NCBI GenBank assembly: GCA_020631735.1
Contig: CM036197.1
Span: 47,353,880-47,417,879 of the forward strand
Source: Saccharum officinarum
Taxonomy: Eukaryota; Streptophyta; Magnoliopsida; Poales; Poaceae
DNA: 64,000 bases
Direction: 5' to 3'
In this document: positions 36,522 to 48,900 of the stretch, in pieces
How positions within the stretch are numbered: position 1 is the first letter of the stretch
How the letters are laid out: each line of letters starts with the position of its first letter
Position numbers and translations under genes: made by a program
Notes under the pieces: generated by a model
What the model saw: the letters and a program-made list of their open reading frames with translations, nothing else
Databases searched by the model: none
What the model was told of the DNA's origin: nothing

Positions 36522-37533
36522 GAGGCTCCATTGAAATAGAGCCATTAGGCTCATAGAGTAGCCCAGCTCGGGGTGACCGAACGTGCAGATGAGGACGACC
36601 GAACGCACCCACACCAGCGTCCGATCGTGGGATCCTCACCACGTGTCCCTGCCTTTGAACGCTGGCCATCGATCTCCAATGGTTGACTCGCGCAGATAAA
36701 GTGAGACCGGACGCGCCACTGTACAAGACCAGATGCGCCGGTGCACACCTCCACTCACGTGCGCCCTAGCCATCACCATGTGACCAAACACGCAGCTCAC
36801 CGCCACTGTGCAGCATCAGGTCATTTAGAGAGAGCTCCCTGAGCACCTAAACGATGACCTGACGCTGTAAATGTCTGATCGCTTACTTTCGCCACTTCGT
36901 GCACTAGAGCACCGCCACGTCAGCATAACCGGATGCTGAACAGTGTTTAGCCAACATTCGGTCACTCACCTCCACGAAGTCTGCTCATGTTTCATGGTGA
37001 CCGGACGCGCAGGTCCAGCGTCTAGTCATTGTTTCACAGTGACAATCACCTCCTTCACTTCACCAACTTCTCCACCCTTGCTCAAATGTGTCAACCATCA
37101 AGTGTATCACCTTGTGCACGTGTGTTAGCATATTTTCACAAATATTTTTAAGGGTGTTAGCACTCCACTACATCCTAAATGCATATGCAATGAGTTAGAG
37201 CATCTAGTGGCACTTTGATAACCACATTTCAATACGAGTTTCACTTTTCTTAATAGTACGACTATCAATCCTAAATGTGATCACACTCACTAAGTGTCTC
37301 GATCACCAAACCAAAAAACTCTTACAAGATTTCATCTTTGCCTTGAGCTTTTCATTTTTCTCTTTCTTCTTTTCTAAACCGAGCACTTGATCAACATGGT
37401 CACCACACCATCATCATAATCTTCACCATTGCTCCATCATTTGAAATAGTGCTACCTATCTTATGATTACTTAGATAAACTAGGTTAGCACATAGGGTTT
37501 CATCAATTTACCAAAACCAAACCAGAGCTTTCA

Positions 37534-38898
37534 AAGGTTCTGAAGATAGTAGCTAATTTGCTAGAGGTTGGAGTCCCCCCAGTAGTGCAGCAGCTGAGGC
37601 AGATGCACTTGCAAGTGGTGCAGCAGCAGGAGGAGCCTCACCTCCACCACGTGCTCCTCCACGCTCTTCTACACATCGTCATAGCCCTCCTATTCGCAAG
37701 ATGTTCAGTGCTATCTTTGGGATGTGCAGGGACATCCAGACTAGGCAGTAGAGGGAGAGGAAAGCTAGGAGGAAGGATACCCGGACTCTCAAGCAAATAT
37801 CTCAGAACCTAGAACTTAATCCTCCTAGGTCTCCGATTTCAGATGAGGATCTCAGTGACCTAGAGATAGAGGAGCAGCGACAGGTCAGGTACGATAGAGA
37901 GTTTGCTCAGTTTCTTCAGCGATAGGAGCAGCAGCAAGCTCAGCAGGCATAGCAGCAGCAGGAGCAGGCATCGGAGCACCCTGACACCTTGCCACTACAG
38001 CTCATATGCCTACTCACACTCAGCCATGTCCTAGTGCTGCAGACAGGTTTGCTTTAGACTGGTGGGGTGACCTCATGGGTTTGGTGGCTATGATCTGTCT
38101 AGTGCAGGTGGTTTGCGTCCACCAGGTGCTCCACGCTTAGAGGATGAGGATGATGGTGGACAGGATGACGACAATGATGAGGAGTGATCATAGCCTCCAA
38201 ATACAGCTTGCAGCCCCTTTGTGTTTAGTATGTCATTATTGGACCTTTTGTGGGGATGGATGACAAAGGGGGAGAGATAGTGATTAAAAGCTTCAGGATT
38301 ACTTCATTTGTTTTAGCTTTTGTATTGGAGATATGTACTACAGCTATAGTTTGTCTTTGTCTTGAGAGCTTCATTGTTGTATCATTTTGAGTTAAGATAG
38401 ATTATATGAGCTTTATCTTTGTATCATGTTTGAGATGAGACTTATACTTGATGGATGTATCTTTTGAGACTCATGTGACATGATCCTTATCGTGTAATAT
38501 AATCTATCTTAGTGGTTTGCGGACTTGAAAAAATGTGTAATGAGTGATATGTGTGTGATATATACGATGTAATTATTTTCATAAGGACCATACTTGTTTA
38601 GAGTGGAGTTGTATGGTGTGATGCTTCTTTTTATTCTTGTGTGATATATATCCTGTCATATGCATCATGGTTTTATTTTGTCACACACACTTGCACCCCG
38701 CGGATGCAATGATTTTGGGAGAGTCTCCTATGTGTTTTAATATGTGCAATTGACATTTAAGGTCATTTTGTGAATTCCACTCATAAGCACATATTAAGGA
38801 GGAGCCTCTCATAAATCATTGAACCCAAAAGCTTTAATGTTTAAATTCTCTTTGTAAGCTTTAATCAAGTTGTCATCAATCATCAAAAAAGGGAAGAT
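37534..38898 (+). pseudogene. 3' internal region of copia element D (env-like remnant and PPT region)
   Basis: Plus-strand sequence lying between the end of LTR B and an LTR start at 38899. Interrupted frames give a basic, Gln-rich protein piece (IRKMFSAIFGMCRDIQTRQ, then SDLEIEEQRQVRYDREFAQF and QQQAQQA) with several stops. It is followed by GGATGGATGACAAAGGGGGA, a sequence characteristic of the Sirevirus 3' region. Sireviruses may carry an env-like gene in this place. I see no membrane segment, so env-like is positional only. The left part of D is not in the window because B inserted at 37533/37534. Confidence 0.6.
38886..38898 (+). other. Polypurine tract of copia element D
   Basis: AAAAAGGGAAGAT directly before the LTR start TGAAAGTGCATC. 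A second purine tract AAAGGGGGAGAGA lies upstream at 38265-38277. Confidence 0.65.
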
Positions 38899-39812
38899 TG
38901 AAAGTGCATCAAGCCCTTTAGTGGGTTTTGGATGATCGAATTGATTAAAGGTCTAACCTGTTTACTAAGTGTTGGAAAGGAAATAGGTTATCTCATAGGT
39001 ATTTGATGAAAGCCAAAATGATGTGTTTTGTACAAACAATCTAGTTCAAACACAAGACAACAATGCAAAATGTAACTCATGCAAGGCTTATTCATTGTGG
39101 AATTTCAATGACTCATATGAAAGCAAGCACATTGAAAAATAATTAATGAGACATGAGGGACTGTATATGGAATGGTCTCACCTTTTAGAGCTTGCTATAT
39201 TCAAAAACAATTATACAAATGATCTTAATGAATGATTCAACACCAAGTGTGACTTGATGGCTTGATATGGTGAAGATAGCAAGGAAAGGCTTCGAGATAC
39301 TAAACAAGGGTGAAGGGCAAGCGACGGCTTCGCGACCGAGGAACCTAGCTAGGGTGAAGAAGGAAATACTTGTATTTAGTTGAGGTACCAATCAAACTAT
39401 GATGGTCACATTGAAATGGAGGATCAAGCACATTGAATGAATTATGGAAATGACTTGATACATTTAGAGTTAATTCACATTTGTTGAATGGAATCAAGTC
39501 ACATGCTCAAGATGGCTAGGCTCAAGGAGAAAATCAAAATTGACATGATGACGCCCTCACTTGACGAAGATTGAAAGTTATGGCAATTGGTTTGAAGGGA
39601 ATCAACTCAAGCGGTTCAACTTCTATTTTCATTTGATCTTGAGTTAATATGTATGCCGTACTATTAAGAGGGATGCATCATGTTGATAGATGACTATTCA
39701 TAAGTGCTTAAGCCAACCCATGTAAGGTTTGAGTGAAATAGTGTCAAATGAGCTAACTTAGTTGTGGCTGATCATACCGGATGTGTTCGGTATTGGCCTG
39801 ACCTTGGTGAGT
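38899..39812 (+). repeat. 3' LTR of copia element D, first 914 bp
   Basis: Opens TGAAAGTGCATCAAGCCC, nearly identical to the start of LTR A. It is truncated at 39812, where a gypsy-type LTR beginning TGTAACACCC follows. Its remainder is not found downstream. Confidence 0.75.
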
Positions 39813-40280
39813 TGTAACACCCCTGGGTGTTAAGCATGCATTAGCATCCAAAGCATTAGTCATAATCATCTCATACATGGTTATCATTGCATGCAATATA
39901 GACCCTTTTAAATTTAAAGTTGAAAAACAATTACTTAAAACCCAAATTCTGCATTTAAGTGCTAAAGAGTGGTGAAACTTTGTGTAGCTATAATTTTAGA
40001 TAATCTAGAATAAATAAACATGATTTTTGGAGCAACTCTTGAATTCAAATTCCTTCAAATTTTTGCTTTTAAAAATATTCTAGATAAATGAATTTTTACT
40101 TAAAAATTTAGCTTTAAATCCTAAATTCAAAATCTATTGAGAATTTTGAAAAGTGCCCTACATGAAAGTTGTAGAGAATTCAATTTTGAACAACTTTTAT
40201 TTTGGGCAAAAGTTCTAAAAACCTCTTTTTCATCTTCAAATTCAAATTTGAAACAAATATAGAAATCTGAAAATTTTATT

Positions 40281-40288
40281 TATAAAAG
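40281..40288 (+). promoter_or_regulatory. TATA box of LTR E
   Basis: TATAAAAG in AT-rich sequence, 22 bases before the GC-rich core begins. Confidence 0.45.
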
Positions 40289-40309
40289 AAAAATCGGTTT
40301 TTCACTTTA

Positions 40310-41095
40310 GTGGGCCGCGGCCTCCCTTTCGGCCCAACAGCGCTGGCAGCCTGGCCCGCGCCCCGCGCCGGCTTCCTCCCGCGCGCGCGCCATCACCGGC
40401 TCCCGGAGCTCCGCCACCGCCGTCCGCGCTCGTGGCTGCTTCTCCGGCCGATTCCTCCCGGCCTCAGCTCCGCCCCGCCTCCCTCCACTGCATGTGCGCC
40501 TCCACTCCGCCGCTCGAGCTCAGGTGAGAGCCAATTGGCCGCCCCCTCCTTCACTGCCGCCATGGCCGCCGTTGGCCGGCGCGCATGGCCGGAGCTCCCT
40601 GGCCCTTCATGCCTCCTCCGGTCTCGAGCATCCGCTTCCCCTTCGTCTAGCGGTGCTCGCGCTCGCCTTCTCGGCCGCCCCCGTGGCCTGCATTGGCCGG
40701 CCGACGAGCTCCAGCGCCGCTGTGCCGCCATCTCCACCGGTGAGCTTCCTCCGGAGCTCCCGCGCCGCTCGGAGTTGGTGCGCTGGGTGCGTCTCGGTGC
40801 AGGGAGCACGTTGGTGCCCTCCCCGTCGCCGGAGACCTCACCGGCGGCGAGTTCGCCACCGGTTAGCGCCTCCCCCGCGCTGCTCTGGCTGGCCGGTAGG
40901 TCCGTTGACCCGTGGGTCCCGCATGTCAGCGCGTGTGGGTGCACTGCATCGGGTGTATTCAGCGTTTTCACCGGCGAATTTTCAAAAGAATTAAGGAAAA
41001 TGATTTCTCAGAATTATGAAAAAGCTTTGAAAAATCATATCTCAAGATTTATAGCTCCAAAAATGATAAAACAAATTTTGAAATGTTTCTCTTGA
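40310..41095 (+). other. Long open frame in the GC-rich core of LTR E (261 codons), probably fortuitous
   Basis: An ATG-initiated frame of 261 codons starts 22 bases after the TATA box. Its composition is Ala/Pro/Ser/Arg-rich without any domain I recognise, and long frames also exist on the opposite strand (40393-40971), as expected in GC-rich DNA with few stops. The last 50 codons run into AT-rich sequence yet stay open. It could be a leader ORF of the LTR transcript, but a chance frame is more likely. Confidence 0.25.
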
Positions 41096-42884
41096 ATAGA
41101 TCTACAGTTTAAAAATAGCTCATGTTAATTTTGTGACACTTTGCTGTGCAAATTTATTTAATTGCTATAAATGCTGATATCTTAGAAAATATGTAGTAAA
41201 TAAAATAATGAAGGAAAAATGTGATTCTTATTGCTTAAATCTTTATTAGTGATGTACTTTCTAGGAAAAATATTAGTGAAGCATGTTCTGTGAGAAATTT
41301 TTGAAGTGTAGTTCAAATGCTTTTAATTGATAATCTTTGTTATTTTTAGTAGAGAGCTAAATTTGTATAGAACATACATGTGATAATTTTTGTAGTATGT
41401 TAGTTTACTGTTAGTAACATAGGAAAAATGTGAAATCTGTTGTTTGATACTTTTTCTAGTACAAAATAATTTCATGCTCATATTTAGGCTATAACTTGTT
41501 TATTTTGTACAGGCAGTTTTACATATGCATTTCTCATGAAAATTTAGTAGTAGGTTAGTTAGGGTAAGAGTAATCTACTGTATTTTTTGTAGATTTTTAT
41601 CTACACCAGAAATAGGTGTTACTGTGTAACCCTAGTTAAATAGGGAATAAAATATTATTCTTTATGAGAAATTAAGAGAAATAAAATATGTTTGGTGTAT
41701 CTTTGAAGCATCATTATGCCTTGCTGATGTTATGGATGAGTTAGGTTGGTAAGCTTTGGTAGCTTAGGTTCACTTGTATGTGTAAATAATAGGCTAGCTA
41801 ATAGAAGATTAAGGTGCATGTTTTAGGGTATATGTTCTTGGATGACGTTGACTACCTTGTAGAAGAAATAGTTATATTCAAACTGCTCATTCCATGTGCT
41901 CATCTGCATCTCATGTTATCAAAGCACTCCACCACAATCCGATGCATCATACAGGATCGCAGGAAGAGTCGCAGGTAGCAGTACAGGAGGAGCAAGTTTG
42001 GACGGATCAGCAGGAACCCCAGGCACAGGAGGTGCCCGAGGAGGAAGAGTCAGGCGAGGAGCTGCCAGAGTGCGTCGACCACCATCCTAGCTCGTTCGAA
42101 AAAGGCAAGCCCCGGAGCATTTTAAGTCTCCTATTTTATAAAAGTTGTTCCTTACTACATGAACTATAGTTATATATATAGTTGCATTAAGTTATAGGAG
42201 TTGAGTGAAACCGTTGTTGCATTATTACCTTGGCCACCGGATTATCTTTCACCCTGTTAGGTCAGGATCGAGTGAATTGCTTAGCCATGCTTAGACCGGT
42301 AGAAGTCGGGTGATTTCCTGTCACCTGCGAGTTATAGGTGGATACCAGGTTATGGTTAGCTGTAATTGTGATCATAAAAAGTAACCAAGTGTTGATGGAT
42401 AAATGAAGACCGGGCGGAGTCTTATAGGGTTTTGGACTATAGTGATTCCGTCTGTGTCGATTAAGGACCGATCGTTGCTCGTCCCTCTTGTCATATTGAA
42501 CGCATGCCTCACATTTAGCTGGCCGAATAAAGTACCTTTCGACCGCGAAGCTAGTGACACTTTTCGAGCCGGGATAAACTCGGGTTGGCAGACTGGTGTT
42601 GAAGTGGATGTAACGGGGACGCGAAGAGTGAGCCCAAGGTGCGTCCTAGCAGTCGGGCGGTCCCTGGGTAGTGCGATCCATGATTGTTATCCCGCGGCTT
42701 CTTGGAAAGTGTCATTGGTGATCTACGCGACCCTGACGGGGGAAGCAGGGTTTGTGTGAGGAATAAATCTCCAGCTGAATAGGAATTCGATTCGAATCGC
42801 CGTCGCTCCCGGTTAGTGAGCACTTGACTCGAGCTATGGCATCGTAGTAACATTAATGGAACACTGATGGTTAAATGAATGATG

Positions 42885-43660
42885 TTGGAAATGCTAAATG
42901 CGGCGGGCACGCCGACGAGAAGCACGACGGCGGCCCAGGCGGCAGCCCGCAGCCCCGCTGTTCCGCACCCGAGTTAGTCGAGCTTCACCTGCACCACGAC
43001 CAAGCCCTGCCGTCACCGGGAGGGCACTGCGGCACCAGCACGTCATCTACGTACGCCGAACGGGCTATCGAGTCCATGAACATCCGCCACGCACACCTTT
43101 GCAACTTGTGTCCGCCATCGAACAGTAGGTGCAGGAGCTCTCACACTTTGGCGAGGAACACATGGGCAGCTTCGCTAGCCCGACATCGGGTGCCTGTGTG
43201 GAGAGCAGCGGCACGCGGCGACAGCACGTAGAAGTTAGAACCGGCGGCCGGTGACGGACCCCACAACTAGCGAACGCGAGAATCCCGACGTGGAGCGCAG
43301 CGTGGTCGGTGGTTGATAGGCTCCATCCGGCCAACGATCTGCGCCCACGCAGGAGCAGGAGGCAGGGATGCTGCCGCGGCAGGGGAAGATGCAGACCAGT
43401 TGCTGGAGGCCAACAGGGATGGAGAAGATGAAGCACACGAAGGTGAGCGCGTGGAAGGAGACAAGGTCGGACTCGGCGTGGTCCCCTTGGCACCGAGGTC
43501 GCCTGTGCGGTGACGCCGATGAGTGCCGTCGGAGGAGGACCACACCACGCCAGGTCAAGAAGCCGGTGAGGGTGAAGATGGAGTTCACACGTTTGCGATG
43601 CCGTACAACGCGCTCTGGCTGGCAGCCTGCCACCGCCCATCGCCGCCAGCTGCAATATCG
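42885..43660 (-). pseudogene. Degenerate copy of a plant multi-pass membrane-protein gene
   Basis: Reading the minus strand in shifting frames gives a coherent protein order: SALYGIAN, then VNSIFTLTGFLTW, then DLVSFHALTFVCFIFSIPVG, LQQLVCIF, SNFYVLSPRA and near the end CGTAGLRAAAWAAVVLLVGVPA. These are hydrophobic segments of the kind seen in an uncharacterised plant membrane-protein family with about four helices (recognition from memory, moderate). No single frame stays open: at least four frameshifts and stops occur. GC content is high, like grass single-exon genes and unlike the TE around it. It is a processed or captured pseudogene lying between LTR E and the exon-like region to its right. 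Confidence 0.45.
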
Positions 43661-45196
43661 TCCTGCTTCGTGCGGGAACCCGTGGAAACCGCTTAACCAA
43701 CCCAACCCAGAGATTCATGGAACCAGCTCTGAAGCCGTCGGAAACCAACCCAGGCTGCCCCGTTCGCTATACACACGGGTTGGTTCCAAAACTAACCGTA
43801 ACCCGGAAAACCCGGACCATGAACAGGCTGAGCTGCTATGCTCATGCAGTGGTTAAAGCAGGATTACACAAGCACATTAATAGCGCATTTTTAGTGGTCT
43901 ATTGCCATGTTTAGGGAAAACCTAGCCTCTAGCCTCACTCATCATGGAAGCTAGTTATCATGCTGTTTGATTGGTTAGATGTCCAAAAATAAAATCATGC
44001 TAGAATATGCACAACCGCCAATTTAAGTTATCTTTTCTTTGTTTTTTTTTTGTTTAGCTGAGTGATCAAGTCAGAAATAAAACTATACAGACATAATTTG
44101 AGTTATCGTCCTACCTTCTCTTTGTTTGCAGTTTTCAGCAGTTCAGAGGAGCACCATGGGAGGACCTTTGTTTATCGATTTGCAGTAGCAGCTCAGTTCT
44201 TGTGAAGCAGGTGGATAGCAGCACATCAGTAGCTTTGCTTCTCAGGTAGCAGCGACCGTAGCTAAGCATCAATTCACTTTTGAGTGAAATGTCCCTTTCA
44301 TAATAGTGTATGTAGCTTGCTGCTAACTAATATCTCGGAGATCCTGTAGTTTGGATTAGCATTACCAATGTATTGGAAACTGATCATATTATGAGAAAAA
44401 ACCATCTTAAATGCTATTACAAATGTATGGTTAAATCCATTTTAAATATTATGGCATGAAGTGATGTCTGAAACATAGCTATGATGAGAAATATATTTGT
44501 TGCAATCTGAACTTAAGTTCATTTTTGTTTTGCAAATGCAGGTATGCATGCTTGACACGCTCTGTCTTAGTTGGTAAGTCTATTCTAGGCTCACCACTCT
44601 GTGTGATTATTATAGGTGCATCTGTATTTTATTTTGACCTTGCTGTCTCAGACATGGGTTTATGACACTGTCCTTATTCCTTTTATTTTGTTTAATGAAC
44701 CATGACTGGTGGATAATTTGTTTTTGACTCTTATTATTAGGTGGCGCCATGGCTGAAGCCACCTTTAAAGCCTCTAAATATACCGATGCTGATGTTTTGA
44801 TTGTGAGTATCCACAGCCAATAATTATTTTGGATTAAGTTGTCATTGTTTGATAGCATTAGTTTGCATAGTGTTGTCATCTATCTTTTATGTTAGTATTG
44901 TTTGATGATAGCTTATCTGGCTAATGATGTAATCCTGGTACAAATGCCTGTTCAAATATATGTAGAGTGCTGGTAGATTTGGCACCCCTAGTTTTGGCAA
45001 TTGTAATGGTTGGTGACTCGGTGATTGAATTTGGTGTAGATCACAGATCTTAGCTCAATCAAAGTTCTAGCAATGCAAAACTGGCACTAGGAATGGTTTT
45101 CTGAATGTATGAGATTGTTCAATGACCTATACCTATTTGCTGTTTAATCACTGAATCAATTACTAGTCTGTTTTTGCCAGGGTGGCACAAATTAAA

Positions 45197-45604
45197 TGTC
45201 AAGGGCTGTATTGCCCAAGGTAGCTGGACCCCGACTCCGTAACTCGTAGTCGCGATCCGTCGTCGCCGGCAGGGTTATACCCCCACGCCGTCGCCGCCCT
45301 CGTCAACTGGGTTATGCCCCCAAGTTGCCGGCTTACAGAGGTGGAGGGAGAAGATAGGCAGATAATTCATTGATTGATTCCTTGAGTGTGCGATTACAAT
45401 CTTATATGGCCAAGGGCCTAACTAAAAGGAGTAACAATCTCCTCAATCTAAGGAACTAATAACAGAAAGCTATCTTTCTTGCCTTCCTAGCCACTCGCGG
45501 TGCTTGCGCCCTGCGCGTCCCCCTGCGCGGCAGTTGCGCGTTCCAGGGCGCGGCGCACATCTCGGGCGCGACGCCGTCTCACGTACGTGTGCCCGACCAT
45601 GACA
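45197..45604 (-). mobile_element. Copia-type solo LTR, 408 bp
   Basis: The plus-strand ends are TGTCAAGGGC and GACCATGACA. A perfect target duplication TTAAA lies at 45192-45196 and 45605-45609. On the minus strand it contains ATATAAGATTGTAATCG and a TCAATCAATGAATTATC segment, typical of short grass copia LTRs, so minus orientation is likely. GC-rich patches at both ends explain the short overlapping frames here. Confidence 0.85.
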
Positions 45605-45859
45605 TTAAATTGGGGCCCAATGTATTCTCAGTTTAACAATTTGAGCCATGCTATTGCCTCGGCAGTGTGTAAGCCTTTAGAGCTGCAAAATATCCACGCC
45701 GTATGCATGCATATGTTACTGCTTTTCTAGAGCTATATCGCATGCTTCTGTTCTTCCAGTTGGTCTTCAGCTAATGTTTCAGATTATGTGTTGTTTCTTA
45801 AATATTGTAAACACTCATTGTTGTAAAGATAATTCTTTTTTTTCCTAGTTGTATCAGAA

Positions 45860-47875
45860 AAATACTAGTTAGGAATAAAAGAGCAATGGATACCACCGAG
45901 TGCATCATGGCAGCATCTTTGATTCTTTGTCTGCATTGGCATCTGCCATACAGTCCCATCCCTATCGAAGCTGTCTTGCATCGCACTTGCCAATCTCCCA
46001 GCACCGGCTTTTTGTAGTTCTGATTGAGCATACATGTGTGCTGTTTATTTTACGTTTTGAGCTTGTCCTAAATTTATTTCACAATCATCTTGATAATACA
46101 TCAAGACATAGTGCAATCTGTAGCTCTTTTAAATTTTTTTTTCAACCATCTTGTGAATCGGATGCAGATCTATATGCTAGTAGCTGTAGCTGCATGAGAT
46201 AGGCACTATATTTTTTTGTTTCCGTAGAGGTAATAGGAAGTGTAAAAAGTGGAAAAAGAAGGATCCCTGAGGTCGAGATGGGCATCAGTGGAGATCAGGT
46301 TGTTGAGCCCAGCAACCCAGACCTCTAATGGTTTGCACAATCTAATGGCCTAAGTAAGTAGCTGATTATGTAGAGGAAAAATATTTCTTATTTGGTTGTT
46401 TACCAACGTTGGGTGGTTGGTGTCCCTGTGTCAGTTAATTTGGTACTCTTCGGGGGTTTCAACATATTTCTGGAACAGCAAATCTTTGTCACTAGTCAAT
46501 TATTAGCTGAGTTTTGGTGTTCCATTATTATAAATGCTTTTTGCATTTCTATACTCCACTGGTTTTGTAACTAACCTATATGTTGGTAATATATGCTTTT
46601 TTACTCTAAATAAATGGATACTCAGCTGTCAGATATATCATATATGTTTGGCAATACATGGTGTTTTATCTATATATGGAGAAGGTTATTGTTTGCTGCA
46701 ATTAGTTCTAGCAAATCTTGTTGCCAGGAGGTCAAGAGTCATTAGTTAACTTACGAGTTATGGAGGGCCAGCAATCTTCCTGTTTTATGCAACTAAAACC
46801 TCTGTTTGTAGGATCGATCTGCAAAGCTGAAGGCTGAGATGCTGCATTATCTTATTGTTCATGCAGAGAACAGAATCAACAAGATGTGTTACCATATGAT
46901 GCCTCTCACTCAACCTGTCCTGCACACCGAGGTAAGGCTGGCCTTGAGGTTCTCTAGTTTTATTTGATATGAAATGGCTACCTAGTATGCAATGTATTTT
47001 CAACCAGAGCGTAAATGTTCAGATATTGCTTCGTTTACTGAGATACTCTTTTTCCAGATCCTAAAGCATACCATATTTTTATTCAGATTCTCAGATTAAT
47101 TAACTAGCTTTTTCCCAGTGGCTTTTTGGATAAATTTTTTTTGCAGTTGCCAATATGATGCATATGCGCATGCTTACCTTTTTTAGTAAACCTGTACAGG
47201 CCACAAGAACACAACTCTCAGACCAAGTTGCCTGCCATTGTTATGCTGGTTATGTGGGGGATCCTAAATAGCTTGCACAACCGGAGTGAGGCACTGTAAT
47301 TACGGTGAGTACTATGTAAAAAAAATGACGCGTAAATGCTCAGATGTGGTTATTCCAGCAAACTTATGACTGATTAGATTTGTTTCCTAAGTTTTTTTTT
47401 TCAGATTGGTAAATATAACATATTTTTATTCAAATTCACAGATTAATCGACTAGCTCCTATCTGAATGACTTGTGGGATTACTCAATCCACTCCACATGC
47501 ATTGCTGGCAAAGTGGAAGATTGTCGATAGCATGCAAGACCAGGTCAGTACCCAGTGTTGCACTGCTCCTTTTTCTTGCTGTAACTTATACACAGTTAAT
47601 TGTATTTCTTGCGAAATAGAACATGAATGCTACTTGTTTTGCAGAGCTTTACTGCATGCTAGTGTTTTTTCAATTTCTCTTCTATTAGATTGACGATGCA
47701 TCACTATTTTTTCTTATATAATGGAAATACAAATTGGTGCAAAGCCACTTTTTTCTTTCTGAAACATAATATACTAGTTATTAGGAACTAGAGAGCAATG
47801 GATACCATACTGAGCTGCTCATGGTAGCATGTTTGTTTGCATTGGCTCCTACTATACTGTCACAGCATCCTGCTT
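45860..47875 (+). repeat. Diverged intronic duplications in the exon-like region
   Basis: Block 1: 45860-45965 and 47766-47875 share ATACTAGTTA, GAGCAATGGATACCA, CATGG(C/T)AGCAT and the following bases. Block 2: 46999-47100 and 47331-47460 share CGTAAATG(T/C)TCAGAT, CATATTTTTATTCA and CAGATTAAT. All are in the same orientation, but the order is block 1, block 2, block 2, block 1. This points to local segmental duplication within the unit. Confidence 0.5.
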
Positions 47876-48900
47876 GCCCATTTTCATCAAAATTCTGATA
47901 CGTTTTCTTTTTTTTATATGTACTGACCTAGAGTTTGATTATCAATTCTGTAAGTTATTTACTTCTACCCATCTTTGGTACTGAATTACCAGCAGTGGCA
48001 TCTCTGCCTTTAAGATGTAGCACTTTATGATGCCTGGACAAGATGACCTTGTGGTGCTCTTAAATCACGAAAAACTTTGCTGCAATTCTGGTGTGAGCTC
48101 ACAGTGAAAATTCAAAATTTATGGCTCACAAAACTGGATGTTTCAAGTGATCGAATATTTTGCTTTTCTCGAACTGATTTTTTTTGCCTACAGTCCACCT
48201 GAAAACTGTTGCACCACCAAAATCAAACTTCATGTTTCATTTGGCAAAATAATGCTGGAGCATGCTAAGGTACATGTTGAATGGAATTGGCTTGCAAGCC
48301 AAGAGATTACTTGATATACAATTTGTTCAGATAATGCTCCTTGCATTTAGCTATGTACTAGAATTAATGTTTTTGGTCTAGCATGATTTTCTTGAGTGGG
48401 TCGGTCTTACCTTTTTAACAATGCAGTTTTTATCTACTCAACAAAGTATTCTTGGATGGAAATATGGAATCTATATTTGTGGTATGGCAAATAAATTTTT
48501 ATTGCAGTAATAAATTTGGGCATAAATATTTGTGAATCCAACTCAGGAATGAATGTGGTTTGAAATCTTAACATTTATTGTTAAGAAGATTTAAGAATTC
48601 ATGGTGACAAGTATGTGTATCCTACGTTATTAATCTGCAAATCTGTATGGCTTGCTCTGTTATTAATCATGAAAATTCTTTTTTGATGTTTTCTATTGCT
48701 CTGCTTTTGACAGGTGAAGCAATTGGCGGCTATTAGAGAGGGGTGACACTAGAGAGAGATGTATTAGTTTTGTTTTTCTCGCAGATTGTATTATTGCTGA
48801 AAAATAATATACTTTGGCCTATGAGCTATTGGAACCCCAATATTTATGATCCCATGAAGGTTATTTATCTTCTATAAATTGCATGTCATTCTGTGGAATA

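Larger units (their letters stand above)
32860..37533 (-). repeat. 5' LTR of copia element B, split by a solo LTR
   Basis: The minus strand begins TGAAAGCTCTGG (at 37533) and ends GGACCTTTCA (at 32860). Without the inserted solo LTR and one ATGAA it is about 1.92 kb. TATAAAA on the minus strand lies at 36515-36521. Several GACCGGACGCG-type motifs lie at about 36580-37020, the same family of motif seen as a dense array in LTR C. The right edge (37533/37534) cuts into the 3' region of element D, so B inserted into D. Confidence 0.85.
39813..42884 (+). repeat. Gypsy-type LTR E, 3' end missing
   Basis: Begins TGTAACACCCCTGGGTG at a clean edge inside LTR D; the preceding TGAGT would be the target duplicate. 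The layout matches the other gypsy LTRs: AT-rich start, TATAAAAG at 40281-40288, GC-rich core 40310-40980, then a long AT-rich tract. Further on, 41940-42110 encodes a short very acidic, Gln-rich peptide (QEVPEEEESGEELPECVD). The last recognisable LTR-like sequence is at about 42880, where a host-like pseudogene begins. I found no closing CA end, so the element is truncated or recombined. Confidence 0.65.
43912..48900 (+). other. Exon-like fragments with canonical splice sites, gene unknown
   Basis: Several short open stretches are bounded by AG and GT on the plus strand: 44741-44802 (ATG at 44749, MAEATFKASKYTDADVLI, donor GTGAGT), 46812-46931 (exactly 40 open codons, KLKAEMLHYLIVHAENRINK, donor GTAAGG), 47455-47543 (HALLAKWKIVDSMQDQ, donor GTCAGT), and a terminal piece 48714-48746 (VKQLAAIREG then TGA). 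Introns are AT-rich with T-rich acceptors. I do not recognise the protein and cannot show that the pieces form one transcript. The absence of a full frame, the internal diverged repeats and the nearby Helitron end make captured gene fragments at least as likely as a real gene. Confidence 0.3.

Noticed and set aside
37534..38277. Env gene for element D
   Set aside because: The position fits an env-like ORF of Sireviruses, but the decayed protein is hydrophilic and Gln-rich without signal peptide or membrane segment, so only an env-like remnant by position is claimed.
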